The position numbers and the translations under genes were made by a program. The notes under the pieces were generated by a model, which saw nothing but the letters and a program-made list of their open reading frames with translations, was not told the DNA's origin and did not search any database. From Pedobacter sp. Leaf216 (GTDB lineage Bacteria; Bacteroidota; Bacteroidia; Sphingobacteriales; Sphingobacteriaceae), in contig NZ_LMKM01000038.1 of NCBI RefSeq assembly GCF_001421515.1, positions 62,312 to 126,311 of the forward strand: DNA of 64,000 nucleotides, in the 5' to 3' direction. Shown here piece after piece: positions 9,118 to 15,112 of this stretch. How positions within the stretch are numbered: position 1 is the first letter of the stretch; each line of letters begins with the position of its first letter.

Positions 9118-10116
9118 TTGTACTTTTGCAGCGTGAATATAACAGCTGAAGAAATATTTTCGATAAATGACCAGGATGAGTTTAATACACTGGCTTTAAA
9201 AATTTTTAACTTACAGGCGCAAAACTGTAATGTATACCGCGAATATATTTTTCATCTGGGAATTGATGCTGAAGAAATAACCAAAGTTGAGCAAATTCCG
9301 TTTTTGCCAATAAGCTTTTTTAAAAGTCACCAGGTTTTAAGCAATACCAATCCAATTGAAGTCACTTTCAGCAGTTCGGGTACAACCGGCATGGTACAAA
9401 GCAGTCACCACGTTACCGATGTACGCTTGTATGAGCAAAGTTATTTGCAGGCATTTACTACGTTTTATGGGCCTGTAACCGAATATTGCTTTCTGGCACT
9501 GCTGCCATCCTACCAGCAACGTTCGGGCTCATCGTTGATTTACATGGTGAATGATCTCATCGAAAAGAGTAACCATCCACAAAGCGGTTATTTTTTGTAT
9601 AACCATGATGATCTGCTGCAAACCCTGCTCAAACTCAAATCCCAAAACCAAAAAACAGTATTGATAGGAGTTACTTATGCTTTACTTGATTTTATAGCGC
9701 AATACGATATCGATTTCCCCGGGCTGATTGTAATGGAAACCGGAGGAATGAAGGGAAAACGTAAAGAAATGGTACGCGAAGAGTTGCATCAGCAATTGAC
9801 TAATGGATTCGGCGTGAACGCCATTCACAGCGAATATGGGATGACTGAACTGCTTTCTCAAGCTTATTCTTTGGGTGAAGGAGTTTTCAACTGCCCATCG
9901 TGGATGAAAATTCTGATACGTGATACCAATGATCCTTTAAGCTTAATCAATCTAGGGAGAACCGGAGGAATCAACGTGATAGACCTTGCCAACGTTAATT
10001 CATGCTCTTTTATTGCTGCGCAGGATTTGGGGCGGATAAACCCTGATCAAAGCTTTGAAGTATTGGGCAGATTTGATAATGCCGATATCAGGGGATGCAA
10101 CCTGTTGGTACAGTAA
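9118..10116 (+). CDS. LuxE/PaaK-like acyl-protein synthetase family protein
   Basis: A ~330-aa member of the adenylate-forming superfamily that resembles LuxE acyl-protein synthetases and PaaK-like ligases. It carries the phosphate-binding loop SSSGTTG (residues ~85-91) and the HSEYGMTEL segment (~235) that acts as the A5-type motif. It is shorter than full acyl-CoA ligases, as is usual for LuxE-like proteins. Such enzymes activate an acyl acid as AMP ester and pass it to a protein or CoA. The annotated start at 9118 is TTG; a GTG at 9133 is the better candidate because a -7 promoter-like element (TACTTTTG, 9121-9128) covers the upstream codons. No fatty-acid reductase or luciferase genes are nearby, so the pathway is unknown. 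Confidence 0.8.
   Translation: MYFCSVNITAEEIFSINDQDEFNTLALKIFNLQAQNCNVYREYIFHLGIDAEEITKVEQIPFLPISFFKSHQVLSNTNPIEVTFSSSGTTGMVQSSHHVTDVRLYEQSYLQAFTTFYGPVTEYCFLALLPSYQQRSGSSLIYMVNDLIEKSNHPQSGYFLYNHDDLLQTLLKLKSQNQKTVLIGVTYALLDFIAQYDIDFPGLIVMETGGMKGKRKEMVREELHQQLTNGFGVNAIHSEYGMTELLSQAYSLGEGVFNCPSWMKILIRDTNDPLSLINLGRTGGINVIDLANVNSCSFIAAQDLGRINPDQSFEVLGRFDNADIRGCNLLVQ
9121..9128 (+). promoter_or_regulatory. Candidate -7 promoter element directly before the LuxE-like gene
   Basis: TACTTTTG matches the Bacteroidota -7 consensus TAnnTTTG. Transcription would begin about at the GTG codon at 9133, giving a leaderless or nearly leaderless mRNA. No clear -33 TTG was found at the expected distance, so support is moderate. 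Confidence 0.35.
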
Positions 10117-10120
10117 GTAT

Positions 10121-10564
10121 TTAGTTTACCTTATCAGCGCAACTGGCGCAAATACCGGTAGCAATAAGGTTTAAATGTTCTACTTTAAAGCCCGAAGGAA
10201 CTTTTAAAGCAGGGATTTTTACGGTATCGAGGCAATAAATTTTATGGCAGTTATCACAGTTAAAGTGAACATGTTCATCATGGTGCTCATGCGCACTGCA
10301 ACCATCAGAGCAGATGGCATAATTGGCAGTTCCCTGCTGATCCAAAACTTTATGGATTATGCCCTTTTCTTCAAAAGCCTGTAAAACACGGTACAAAGTA
10401 ACACGGTCTGCATCTTTGCCCATCACCTGCTCCAAATAAGGTTGAGAGGTTGCAGAGTCTCTTCCGCTCAAGATCTCCAGTACCTGTAAACGGGGAGTGG
10501 TTCTTTTGAGTCCGTTTTTAACCAAAAGTTTTTCGAAACGCTCTGTATTATTTTCCATAGCCAT
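10121..10564 (-). CDS. Fur-family metal-dependent repressor (Zur/Fur-like)
   Basis: A 147-aa Fur-superfamily regulator: winged helix in residues ~8-85 (RTTPRLQVLEIL and the recognition helix region DRVTLYRVLQAFEEKG), then a His-rich segment at 92-100 (HEHHDEHVH) that would form a metal site. Two CxxC pairs (Cys103/106 and Cys139/142) would hold the structural zinc. Fur-family proteins repress metal genes when loaded with Fe, Zn, Mn or, for PerR, sense peroxide. It is the last gene of the operon starting at 14313, 14 bp after the preceding gene, so it probably controls that operon through the palindromes at 14342-14393. The neighbourhood suggests Zur-like zinc sensing, but this is inference; the protein alone does not fix the metal. 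Confidence 0.9.
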   Translation of the reverse strand: MAMENNTERFEKLLVKNGLKRTTPRLQVLEILSGRDSATSQPYLEQVMGKDADRVTLYRVLQAFEEKGIIHKVLDQQGTANYAICSDGCSAHEHHDEHVHFNCDNCHKIYCLDTVKIPALKVPSGFKVEHLNLIATGICASCADKVN

Positions 10565-10578
10565 ACAAAAATAAACAA

Positions 10579-11028
10579 TTAATTAATGATTTTGGCATTT
10601 TTGATGCTTATCGGCGGGGCATAACCCGCATCTTTTTGTTCCAATTTCAAAATTCCTTTTACATGGATCGGTTTTTCGTTATAGGGTATAGCATTTTCCA
10701 TCTCGATCATGATCATTACCGGAATGCCGTTCTGTCCACAAAAATAACATTGATTAACCGGCAAAGTGGCCAGCAGGAATTTCTGTTGTTTCTGTCCGCT
10801 CTTAATTGGAATGAGATAACCTGTGAGCTCAAATTCTCTGTTTTCAAAACGTTTAATGGATTCAGAAAATAAAGGCAAAAGTTCATTCCTGGCAGTAAGT
10901 TCAAACTTAACCGAACCGATTACATCCCAGTTCAAAGATCGCAACTGATCGCTGGGATTATGTTTTTGCATTTGTGACAGCACTACATTGCTCCATAGCA
11001 TAAAGAAAATAACAAGCAAATTTTTCAT
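10579..11028 (-). CDS. DUF3299-like secreted protein, divergent third copy
   Basis: A 149-aa exported protein (signal peptide to about residue 19, ...VVLSQ). It shares with its two upstream neighbours the core: a tryptophan-containing N-terminal block (LNWDVIGSV), FELTGYLIPIK, FLLATLPVNQCYFCG and a final beta-rich segment with VKGIL. This pattern looks like DUF3299 proteins, small periplasmic OB-fold-like proteins often encoded next to MacB-type ABC transporters. The Cys pair is CYFCG rather than CPYCG. The ATG overlaps the previous stop by 4 bp (ATGA). It is the most diverged of the three tandem copies, so perhaps it has a separate role. A metal-chaperone role is inferred only from context. 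Confidence 0.7.
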   Translation of the reverse strand: MKNLLVIFFMLWSNVVLSQMQKHNPSDQLRSLNWDVIGSVKFELTARNELLPLFSESIKRFENREFELTGYLIPIKSGQKQQKFLLATLPVNQCYFCGQNGIPVMIMIEMENAIPYNEKPIHVKGILKLEQKDAGYAPPISIKNAKIIN

Positions 11029-11459
11029 TTTTTAGCAGCATCTAATAAAAAAAAGACCGATCGGCTATCTCCAGAATCGTTTATGATAAATTTCCCCTTT
11101 AGGATAACCGGATCTTCCGTCCAGGCAAGCGGCTTTAATGTTTTAACCTCTATCATGGAGGGAATATCGCCTGAACCACAGTATGGGCAGGAGGCAACGG
11201 GAACAATAGAAAACAGAAATTCGTTAAAACTACTGCCAACTTTAGTGGGAATGATGTATCCTGGAAGCTCAATGATTTTATTGTTGATCGCTTTTAGTGC
11301 AGGTGGGAAAACCGGTTGCCAAACCAGGGGTTTTACCTGTTTATCGTATTTTAATCCGATCAGGTTCCAGGTTGGTGTACGCATGTCGGTATGAACGTTT
11401 ACCTGCGCAACTGCTTTATAAGAGGCTAAACAAAATAAAAATAAAATAATTTTTCTCAT
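11025..11459 (-). CDS. DUF3299-like secreted protein with CPYCG motif, second copy
   Basis: A 144-aa exported protein: signal peptide MRKIILFLFCLASYKAVAQ, then HTDMRTPTWNLIGLKY, the GYIIPTKVG block and SIVPVASCPYCGSGDIP, ending in a beta-rich LKGKFIINDSGDSRS segment. It is closely similar along its whole length to the product of the next upstream gene, so the two are a recent tandem duplication. The CxxC pair could bind a metal or act in redox; the protein is too small and lacks a thioredoxin fold pattern. Its start overlaps the previous stop by one base (TAATG). Family recognition (DUF3299-like) is from memory. Confidence 0.75.
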   Translation of the reverse strand: MRKIILFLFCLASYKAVAQVNVHTDMRTPTWNLIGLKYDKQVKPLVWQPVFPPALKAINNKIIELPGYIIPTKVGSSFNEFLFSIVPVASCPYCGSGDIPSMIEVKTLKPLAWTEDPVILKGKFIINDSGDSRSVFFLLDAAKK

Positions 11460-11896
11460 TATAACTGCTTCGCATCTAGCAAAAAAAATTCACTTCTGTC
11501 ATCACCAGAATCATTAATCACAAACTTTCCTTTGAGCTTAACCGGTTTTTCGGTAATCGGAATTGCAGACAACATTTTTACCTGTACCATTGATGGTATG
11601 TCGCCTGCGCCGCAGTACGGGCAAGATGCAACAGGCACAATAGAAAACATAAACTCCTTAAACTTTGCGCCCACCTTTACAGGAATGATGTAGCCTGGCA
11701 GTTCAATCACTTTGTTGTTTAGCGCTTTTAATGCCGGCGGAAAAACACTTCCCCATTTCCCGGGTGAAATCTCTGCATCATACCGTAACCCGATTATATT
11801 CCAGGTAGGCGTGCGCATATCGGTATGCACCTTAACCTGCGCTGCCACTACGTTTACACTTAGATATAAAGCAGTTGATAAAGCTAATGTCTTCAT
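11459..11896 (-). CDS. DUF3299-like secreted protein with CPYCG motif, first copy
   Basis: A 145-aa exported protein with signal peptide (to ...VVAAQ), then the same order of blocks as the following gene: HTDMRTPTWNIIGLRY, FPPALKALNNKVIELPGY, SIVPVASCPYCGAGDIP and KLKGKFVINDSGDDRS. It lies 4 bp behind the ABC permease gene. DUF3299 proteins are repeatedly found beside FtsX-type permeases, for example in the zinc-regulated zrg locus of Vibrio cholerae (recalled, not checked). In that light it may be a periplasmic partner of the transporter. Catalysis is not evident. Confidence 0.75.
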   Translation of the reverse strand: MKTLALSTALYLSVNVVAAQVKVHTDMRTPTWNIIGLRYDAEISPGKWGSVFPPALKALNNKVIELPGYIIPVKVGAKFKEFMFSIVPVASCPYCGAGDIPSMVQVKMLSAIPITEKPVKLKGKFVINDSGDDRSEFFLLDAKQL

Positions 11897-11900
11897 TGTA

Positions 11901-13115
11901 TTAACGGTCTTTTGTTAAAGTTTCGGCAATATCAACCTTATAAATTTGCATGGCGGGTATAAGCGATGCCACTGCACCGATAAGCAAACCGATCCAAATT
12001 AAATACCCTTCCTGCCGAATTATGGTAAGCCCGGTTAATTTTGCCTGTGATGATTCCTGGAATGTTCCGATTACCTCCAACGCCAAGTGTCCTGCCAGTA
12101 AGCCAAAACAAGCTCCAATAAAGGTTATTAAAATACCTTCGAACAGCACCAGGAAAAACAGCTTTACCTTTGATGCTCCCAAACAGCGCATGATTGCCAA
12201 ATCGTATTTTCTTTCTTTCATTGCATTATATAAACTGATGAAAATACTCAATGCTGCAATGCCCATTATCAATATGGCGAACCATTTTAGGGTGTCAATT
12301 CCAACTCCGATAAGTGAAAATAACCTTGCACTTTCCATCGCCGGTGATGCTGCCTGCATATTGGTGCTTTGATTAACCATGCGGGGAAAGAGGACAACAG
12401 ACATCGGGGATTTATACTGGATCAAAAGTGCCGTAATCTGTTTATCATTTATCTCTTTTTTATCCGGCAGGTTTGGATGAAGATCGATTTCACCATGTTT
12501 TTCTTCATGCATTTTATACACGCTGCCAATATTGGTCAGTATCAGGTTATCGGTTAAGTTTCCCTGCGGTTTCAATATGCCTTTTACCAGGTAAGCATGT
12601 TGTTTGTGGATATCGCCGTTGCCCGTTAAACCATGTGCGCCGAAAAAAGTATCTCCAATTTTTAAATTCGAAGTTGAAGCGACTGTACTTCCTATGGTTA
12701 CCTCCAGATCTTTTTGCCAAAAAACTCCTTTTTGCACTGACAAACCGTAAAGATTGACAAAAGCGCTATCTGTGCCTACAATCCTAAACCCGTTAAAGTT
12801 ATCACCCAAAGCCAACGGAACGGCCCGTTTAACCATCGGGTGATGTGCTAATCTGTAAGCATCTTTTGCCGGAATATTTCCTGTAGGATAATCGATATGG
12901 TAAATACTGCTCAGGATTAATTGTAAAGGACTGCCCTTTGCGCCTACAACAAGATCAATATCTTTGGCATTTTTTTCCAGTTTATTGCTGATCTGATCAG
13001 AAGCTAAAAAAAGAATGGAGAGAATGGCCACACCAAAGGCCACCAGAACAATGTTAAGTATGGTAGTCAGTTTATTCCTTGCGAGATTTTTGTAGCTGAT
13101 TTTAAAAATATTCAT
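11901..13115 (-). CDS. ABC transporter permease, FtsX/MacB type
   Basis: A 404-aa permease with one N-terminal membrane helix (residues ~17-40), a large periplasmic MacB-like core (~45-265) and three C-terminal helices (~275-305, 325-355, 370-395), the layout of FtsX/LolC/MacB permeases. Such permeases usually do mechanotransmission or lipoprotein/peptide export rather than classic import. The start overlaps the stop of the ATPase gene by one base, and the DUF3299-like genes follow at 4 bp. Two permease copies would dimerise with two copies of the adjacent ATPase. Substrate unknown; context suggests metal-related envelope function. Confidence 0.88.
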   Translation of the reverse strand: MNIFKISYKNLARNKLTTILNIVLVAFGVAILSILFLASDQISNKLEKNAKDIDLVVGAKGSPLQLILSSIYHIDYPTGNIPAKDAYRLAHHPMVKRAVPLALGDNFNGFRIVGTDSAFVNLYGLSVQKGVFWQKDLEVTIGSTVASTSNLKIGDTFFGAHGLTGNGDIHKQHAYLVKGILKPQGNLTDNLILTNIGSVYKMHEEKHGEIDLHPNLPDKKEINDKQITALLIQYKSPMSVVLFPRMVNQSTNMQAASPAMESARLFSLIGVGIDTLKWFAILIMGIAALSIFISLYNAMKERKYDLAIMRCLGASKVKLFFLVLFEGILITFIGACFGLLAGHLALEVIGTFQESSQAKLTGLTIIRQEGYLIWIGLLIGAVASLIPAMQIYKVDIAETLTKDR

Positions 13116-13741
13116 TAGAGCAGATAGGTTTTAGTAAAGTGTTCACTAACCCTTTGATCGTGCGTGGCAATAATTAATGCAGCTCCGTTTTCTTTTGCCT
13201 GTGAGGTGAGCATCTGAATTACCTGAGCAGCATTTTCATCGTCCAAACTTGATGTTGGTTCGTCGGCAACCAACAGATCCGGTCTGTTTACCAATGCCCG
13301 GGCTACTGAAACCCTCTGTAATTGCCCCTGACTTAGTTGATCGGGATATTTTCTGGCCAGATCGGCGATACCAAGATCATTTAAAACTGCAAGATTACGT
13401 TCATGATCGATTTTTAAACCGGCCATCACTGCGGCAAGCTCAAGGTTATCGAGCACATCAAGAGATCGGATGAGGTGCGGCCGCTGAAAGACAATTCCAA
13501 TATGCTTTCCCCTAAAACGGTCCATCCTTTTTGCAGATAACTCATATAATTCGGTATTGTTAATCAAAATTTGGCCTTCCGTAGGTTTCAACAGGCCAGA
13601 AATTATGTTCAATAAAGTACTTTTCCCACTGCCCGATGCACCAAGTAAAAGCCATTGCTCCATATCTGCAACCTCCCAATCAGGAAAATTTATCTTCCTC
13701 CCCTTTTCATATACATGCGTTAATGATTGGATATTAATCAT
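13115..13741 (-). CDS. ABC transporter ATP-binding protein, LolD/MacB type
   Basis: A ~208-aa nucleotide-binding protein: Walker A GASGSGKST (residues ~34-42), signature LSQGQLQRV, Walker B LLVADEPTSSLD and a switch His in IATHDQRV. I chose the ATG at 13741 (MINIQSLTHVYEKG) because family members begin just before the first beta strand. The frame extends to 13813, but that extension overlaps the lipoprotein gene. The chosen start overlaps the lipoprotein stop by 8 bases, suggesting translational coupling. It powers the FtsX/MacB-type permease encoded immediately downstream. Confidence 0.9.
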   Translation of the reverse strand: MINIQSLTHVYEKGRKINFPDWEVADMEQWLLLGASGSGKSTLLNIISGLLKPTEGQILINNTELYELSAKRMDRFRGKHIGIVFQRPHLIRSLDVLDNLELAAVMAGLKIDHERNLAVLNDLGIADLARKYPDQLSQGQLQRVSVARALVNRPDLLVADEPTSSLDDENAAQVIQMLTSQAKENGAALIIATHDQRVSEHFTKTYLL

Positions 13742-13898
13742 GGTGTGCTGCTTTTTTAATTTTCTTACTAATGATGTTTTTAATCGCATAACGCCGATAA
13801 AGTTCAATCCCATCGTTGGTGCCGTGTTTACAAGCGGGATTTAACATTGTGATGAACAGCAGTGCAGGAATAAAAAAGATTTTATAATTCTTGATCAT
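13734..13898 (-). CDS. Small predicted lipoprotein (54 aa) in the metal operon
   Basis: A short gene between the MerC-like and ABC ATPase genes. It starts ATG at 13898, 19 bp after the MerC-like stop, and ends with TAA at 13734-13736 within the ATPase start. The product has a basic start (MIKNYK), a hydrophobic stretch and a plausible lipobox LNPAC with Cys23, leaving a mature peptide of about 32 residues. That peptide is basic and ends in AAHHD. Frame, signal and packing between neighbours make it a real gene in my view. I know no family for it; a membrane-anchored accessory peptide of the transporter is a guess. Confidence 0.6.
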   Translation of the reverse strand: MIKNYKIFFIPALLFITMLNPACKHGTNDGIELYRRYAIKNIISKKIKKAAHHD

Positions 13899-13917
13899 GT
13901 TGATGGTTAAGGATGAT

Positions 13918-14313
13918 TTAAAATTGATGGTTTATCGGGCAGGATTTAAGCATCCGCAGATTGATGAAATGAGCGATTGCAATTGTAAAACCTCCAAGTG
14001 GGATCATTATTGGCTCGAGCAGTTCAACCCCTGATAAATGGCCGAAAGCAATACAGGCAAAACCTAAAACAAGTACTACAAGCGGCGCAATGCGGTGGTG
14101 CTGCTTTCGATATGCACCGCTCAAGCTCCATATGCCCAGGATTAACGAAACCGCAATCATAGTAACTTCTACAGCCTCGTTGGCCAAAAATCCTATGCCC
14201 CACATGGGCAAAACGGTGATTAAAAATGGTAATGCAGCGCAATGTATGGCGCAAAGTGTTGAGGCAGTGATGCCAATCCGATCCAGGTTGATCTTGTAAC
14301 TCCGTAATTTCAT
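13918..14313 (-). CDS. MerC-domain membrane protein
   Basis: A 131-aa membrane protein with about four helices. The N-terminal DRIGITASTLCAIHC motif (Cys21, His24, Cys25) is the hallmark of the MerC family, whose founder carries mercuric ion across the inner membrane. Chromosomal MerC-like proteins of Bacteroidota sit in zinc- or iron-type regulons rather than mer operons (recalled). No merA, merP or merR is in the window, so mercury resistance is unlikely. It is the first gene of the eight-gene operon and lies 28 bp below the nearest palindromic operator. Probable role: membrane transport or sensing of a metal cation. Confidence 0.82.
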   Translation of the reverse strand: MKLRSYKINLDRIGITASTLCAIHCAALPFLITVLPMWGIGFLANEAVEVTMIAVSLILGIWSLSGAYRKQHHRIAPLVVLVLGFACIAFGHLSGVELLEPIMIPLGGFTIAIAHFINLRMLKSCPINHQF

Positions 14314-14330
14314 TGAATAATTTTAGCAAT

Positions 14331-14338
14331 CAAATATA
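14331..14338 (-). promoter_or_regulatory. Candidate -7 element of the metal operon promoter
   Basis: On the minus strand the sequence TATATTTG fits the Bacteroidota -7 consensus TAnnTTTG, 17 bases upstream of the MerC-like start. A convincing -33 TTG is not present at the standard spacing. The first palindrome (14342-14354) falls in the spacer just upstream, a good position for repression. Confidence 0.4.
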
Positions 14339-14341
14339 AAA

Positions 14342-14393
14342 GCAATATAGTTGCATTTAAAATATTTAACGCTTTATTTGCAACATAATTGCA
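14342..14393. promoter_or_regulatory. Two palindromic candidate operators for the Fur/Zur-like repressor
   Basis: Two inverted repeats with the same half-sites and spacer: GCAATATAGTTGC (14342-14354) and TGCAACATAATTGCA (14379-14393), both containing GCAA-N5-TTGC. Their centres are 38 bp apart. They lie directly upstream of the operon that ends with a Fur-family gene. Fur-family dimers bind palindromes of about 15-21 bp, so autoregulation by the product of 10121-10564 is the simplest reading. This is inference from position and symmetry. Confidence 0.5.
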
Positions 14394-14822
14394 TTAATAT
14401 GATGAAGAATTTAATAGCAATCGTTTTGAGCGGATTTTCAGGCTTTGTAAAACCACCTTAATAACGCTATGCTAAATGAGATAATCAGCCTGGAGTTTCC
14501 ACAAAATATATGCTCACTCTCAAGAAACAAGATGGAAATTACTTGTTGGCAGGGATCAGGATTTTAGTGCCTGCAAAAAGAGCTTGTTTTTGCAATAAGG
14601 GGAATGCTTAGAAAAAGTGCTCAAATTGCGTCTGTTAATTCTTACAGAATGAATAAATTATAAAAACGGCACGTTGCTTAAAACCCTTTTAAGAATATTT
14701 ATAGTTAAAATCAGCAATTTTGGGGAAATTAGTAGATTAAATAAACAAAAAGGTAGTTTTTTGATAATAAACTTAGCTGTTATTTTATGTAAATTTGATT
14801 TCCCTACAAACTAAGGCTTAAT
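14394..14822. other. Gene-poor stretch with possible decayed coding traces
   Basis: No supportable gene. A 20-codon frame at 14399-14461 begins like an exported protein (MMKNLIAIVLSGFSGF) right beside the operator and stops at once. A second short frame starts at 14510 (MLTLKKQDGNYLLAG, 33 codons). They could be leftovers of a divergent gene or chance. The rest is AT-rich and featureless to my eye. Confidence 0.4.
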
Positions 14823-14999
14823 ATGACATCTCCTAAGGACTTAACAATGGCTAAAACCTGTCCACCCTGTCCAAAATGCAAAAATTTTGAGACTTATCGG
14901 GTGCCGAGAGGTTTTATCTTTAAAACACTTATGCCCTGGGTATCAATTAAACGATACAAATGCTACAAGTGTTTTAACAAGTTTTACCTATTCAAGTAG
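14823..14999 (+). CDS. Small zinc-ribbon-like protein (58 aa)
   Basis: An ATG at 14823 opens a 58-codon frame ending in TAG. The product has a CPPCPKC cluster (Cys13, Cys16 and Cys19) and, about 28 residues later, CYKC, with many Lys and aromatic residues between them (GFIFKTL, SIKRYK). The paired cysteines look like a zinc ribbon. A good terminator follows at 15027. No signal peptide is seen, so it is probably cytoplasmic. I do not recognise a named family; nucleic-acid binding would fit its size and charge but is not shown. Confidence 0.6.
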   Translation: MTSPKDLTMAKTCPPCPKCKNFETYRVPRGFIFKTLMPWVSIKRYKCYKCFNKFYLFK

Positions 15000-15026
15000 T
15001 GCCGTATTTATTAACTCCCTCATCTT

Positions 15027-15050
15027 AGCCACCTTAAAGTGGCTTTTTTA
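15027..15050 (+). terminator. Terminator after the small zinc-ribbon gene
   Basis: Stem AGCCAC (15027-15032) with GTGGCT (15039-15044), loop CTTAAA, followed by TTTTTATTT. It lies 28 bp past the small gene's stop. Confidence 0.7.
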
Positions 15051-15064
15051 TTTAAAGTAATTTT

Positions 15065-15106
15065 CAAGCCCGATAAACAGATATTAATCCTTAATTATCG
15101 GGTTTG
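15065..15106 (-). terminator. Hairpin after tyrS, probable terminator
   Basis: CAAGCCCGATAA (15065-15076) pairs with TTATCGGGTTTG (15095-15106), one G-T pair. On the minus strand it follows the tyrS stop by a few bases. The trailing T-run is weak, so efficiency is uncertain. Confidence 0.55.
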
Positions 15107-15112
15107 AGAATT

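Noticed and set aside
13918-14313. Mercury-resistance (mer) operon from the MerC-like gene
   Set aside because: No merA, merP, merT or merR; the surrounding genes point to metal homeostasis under a Fur-family regulator.
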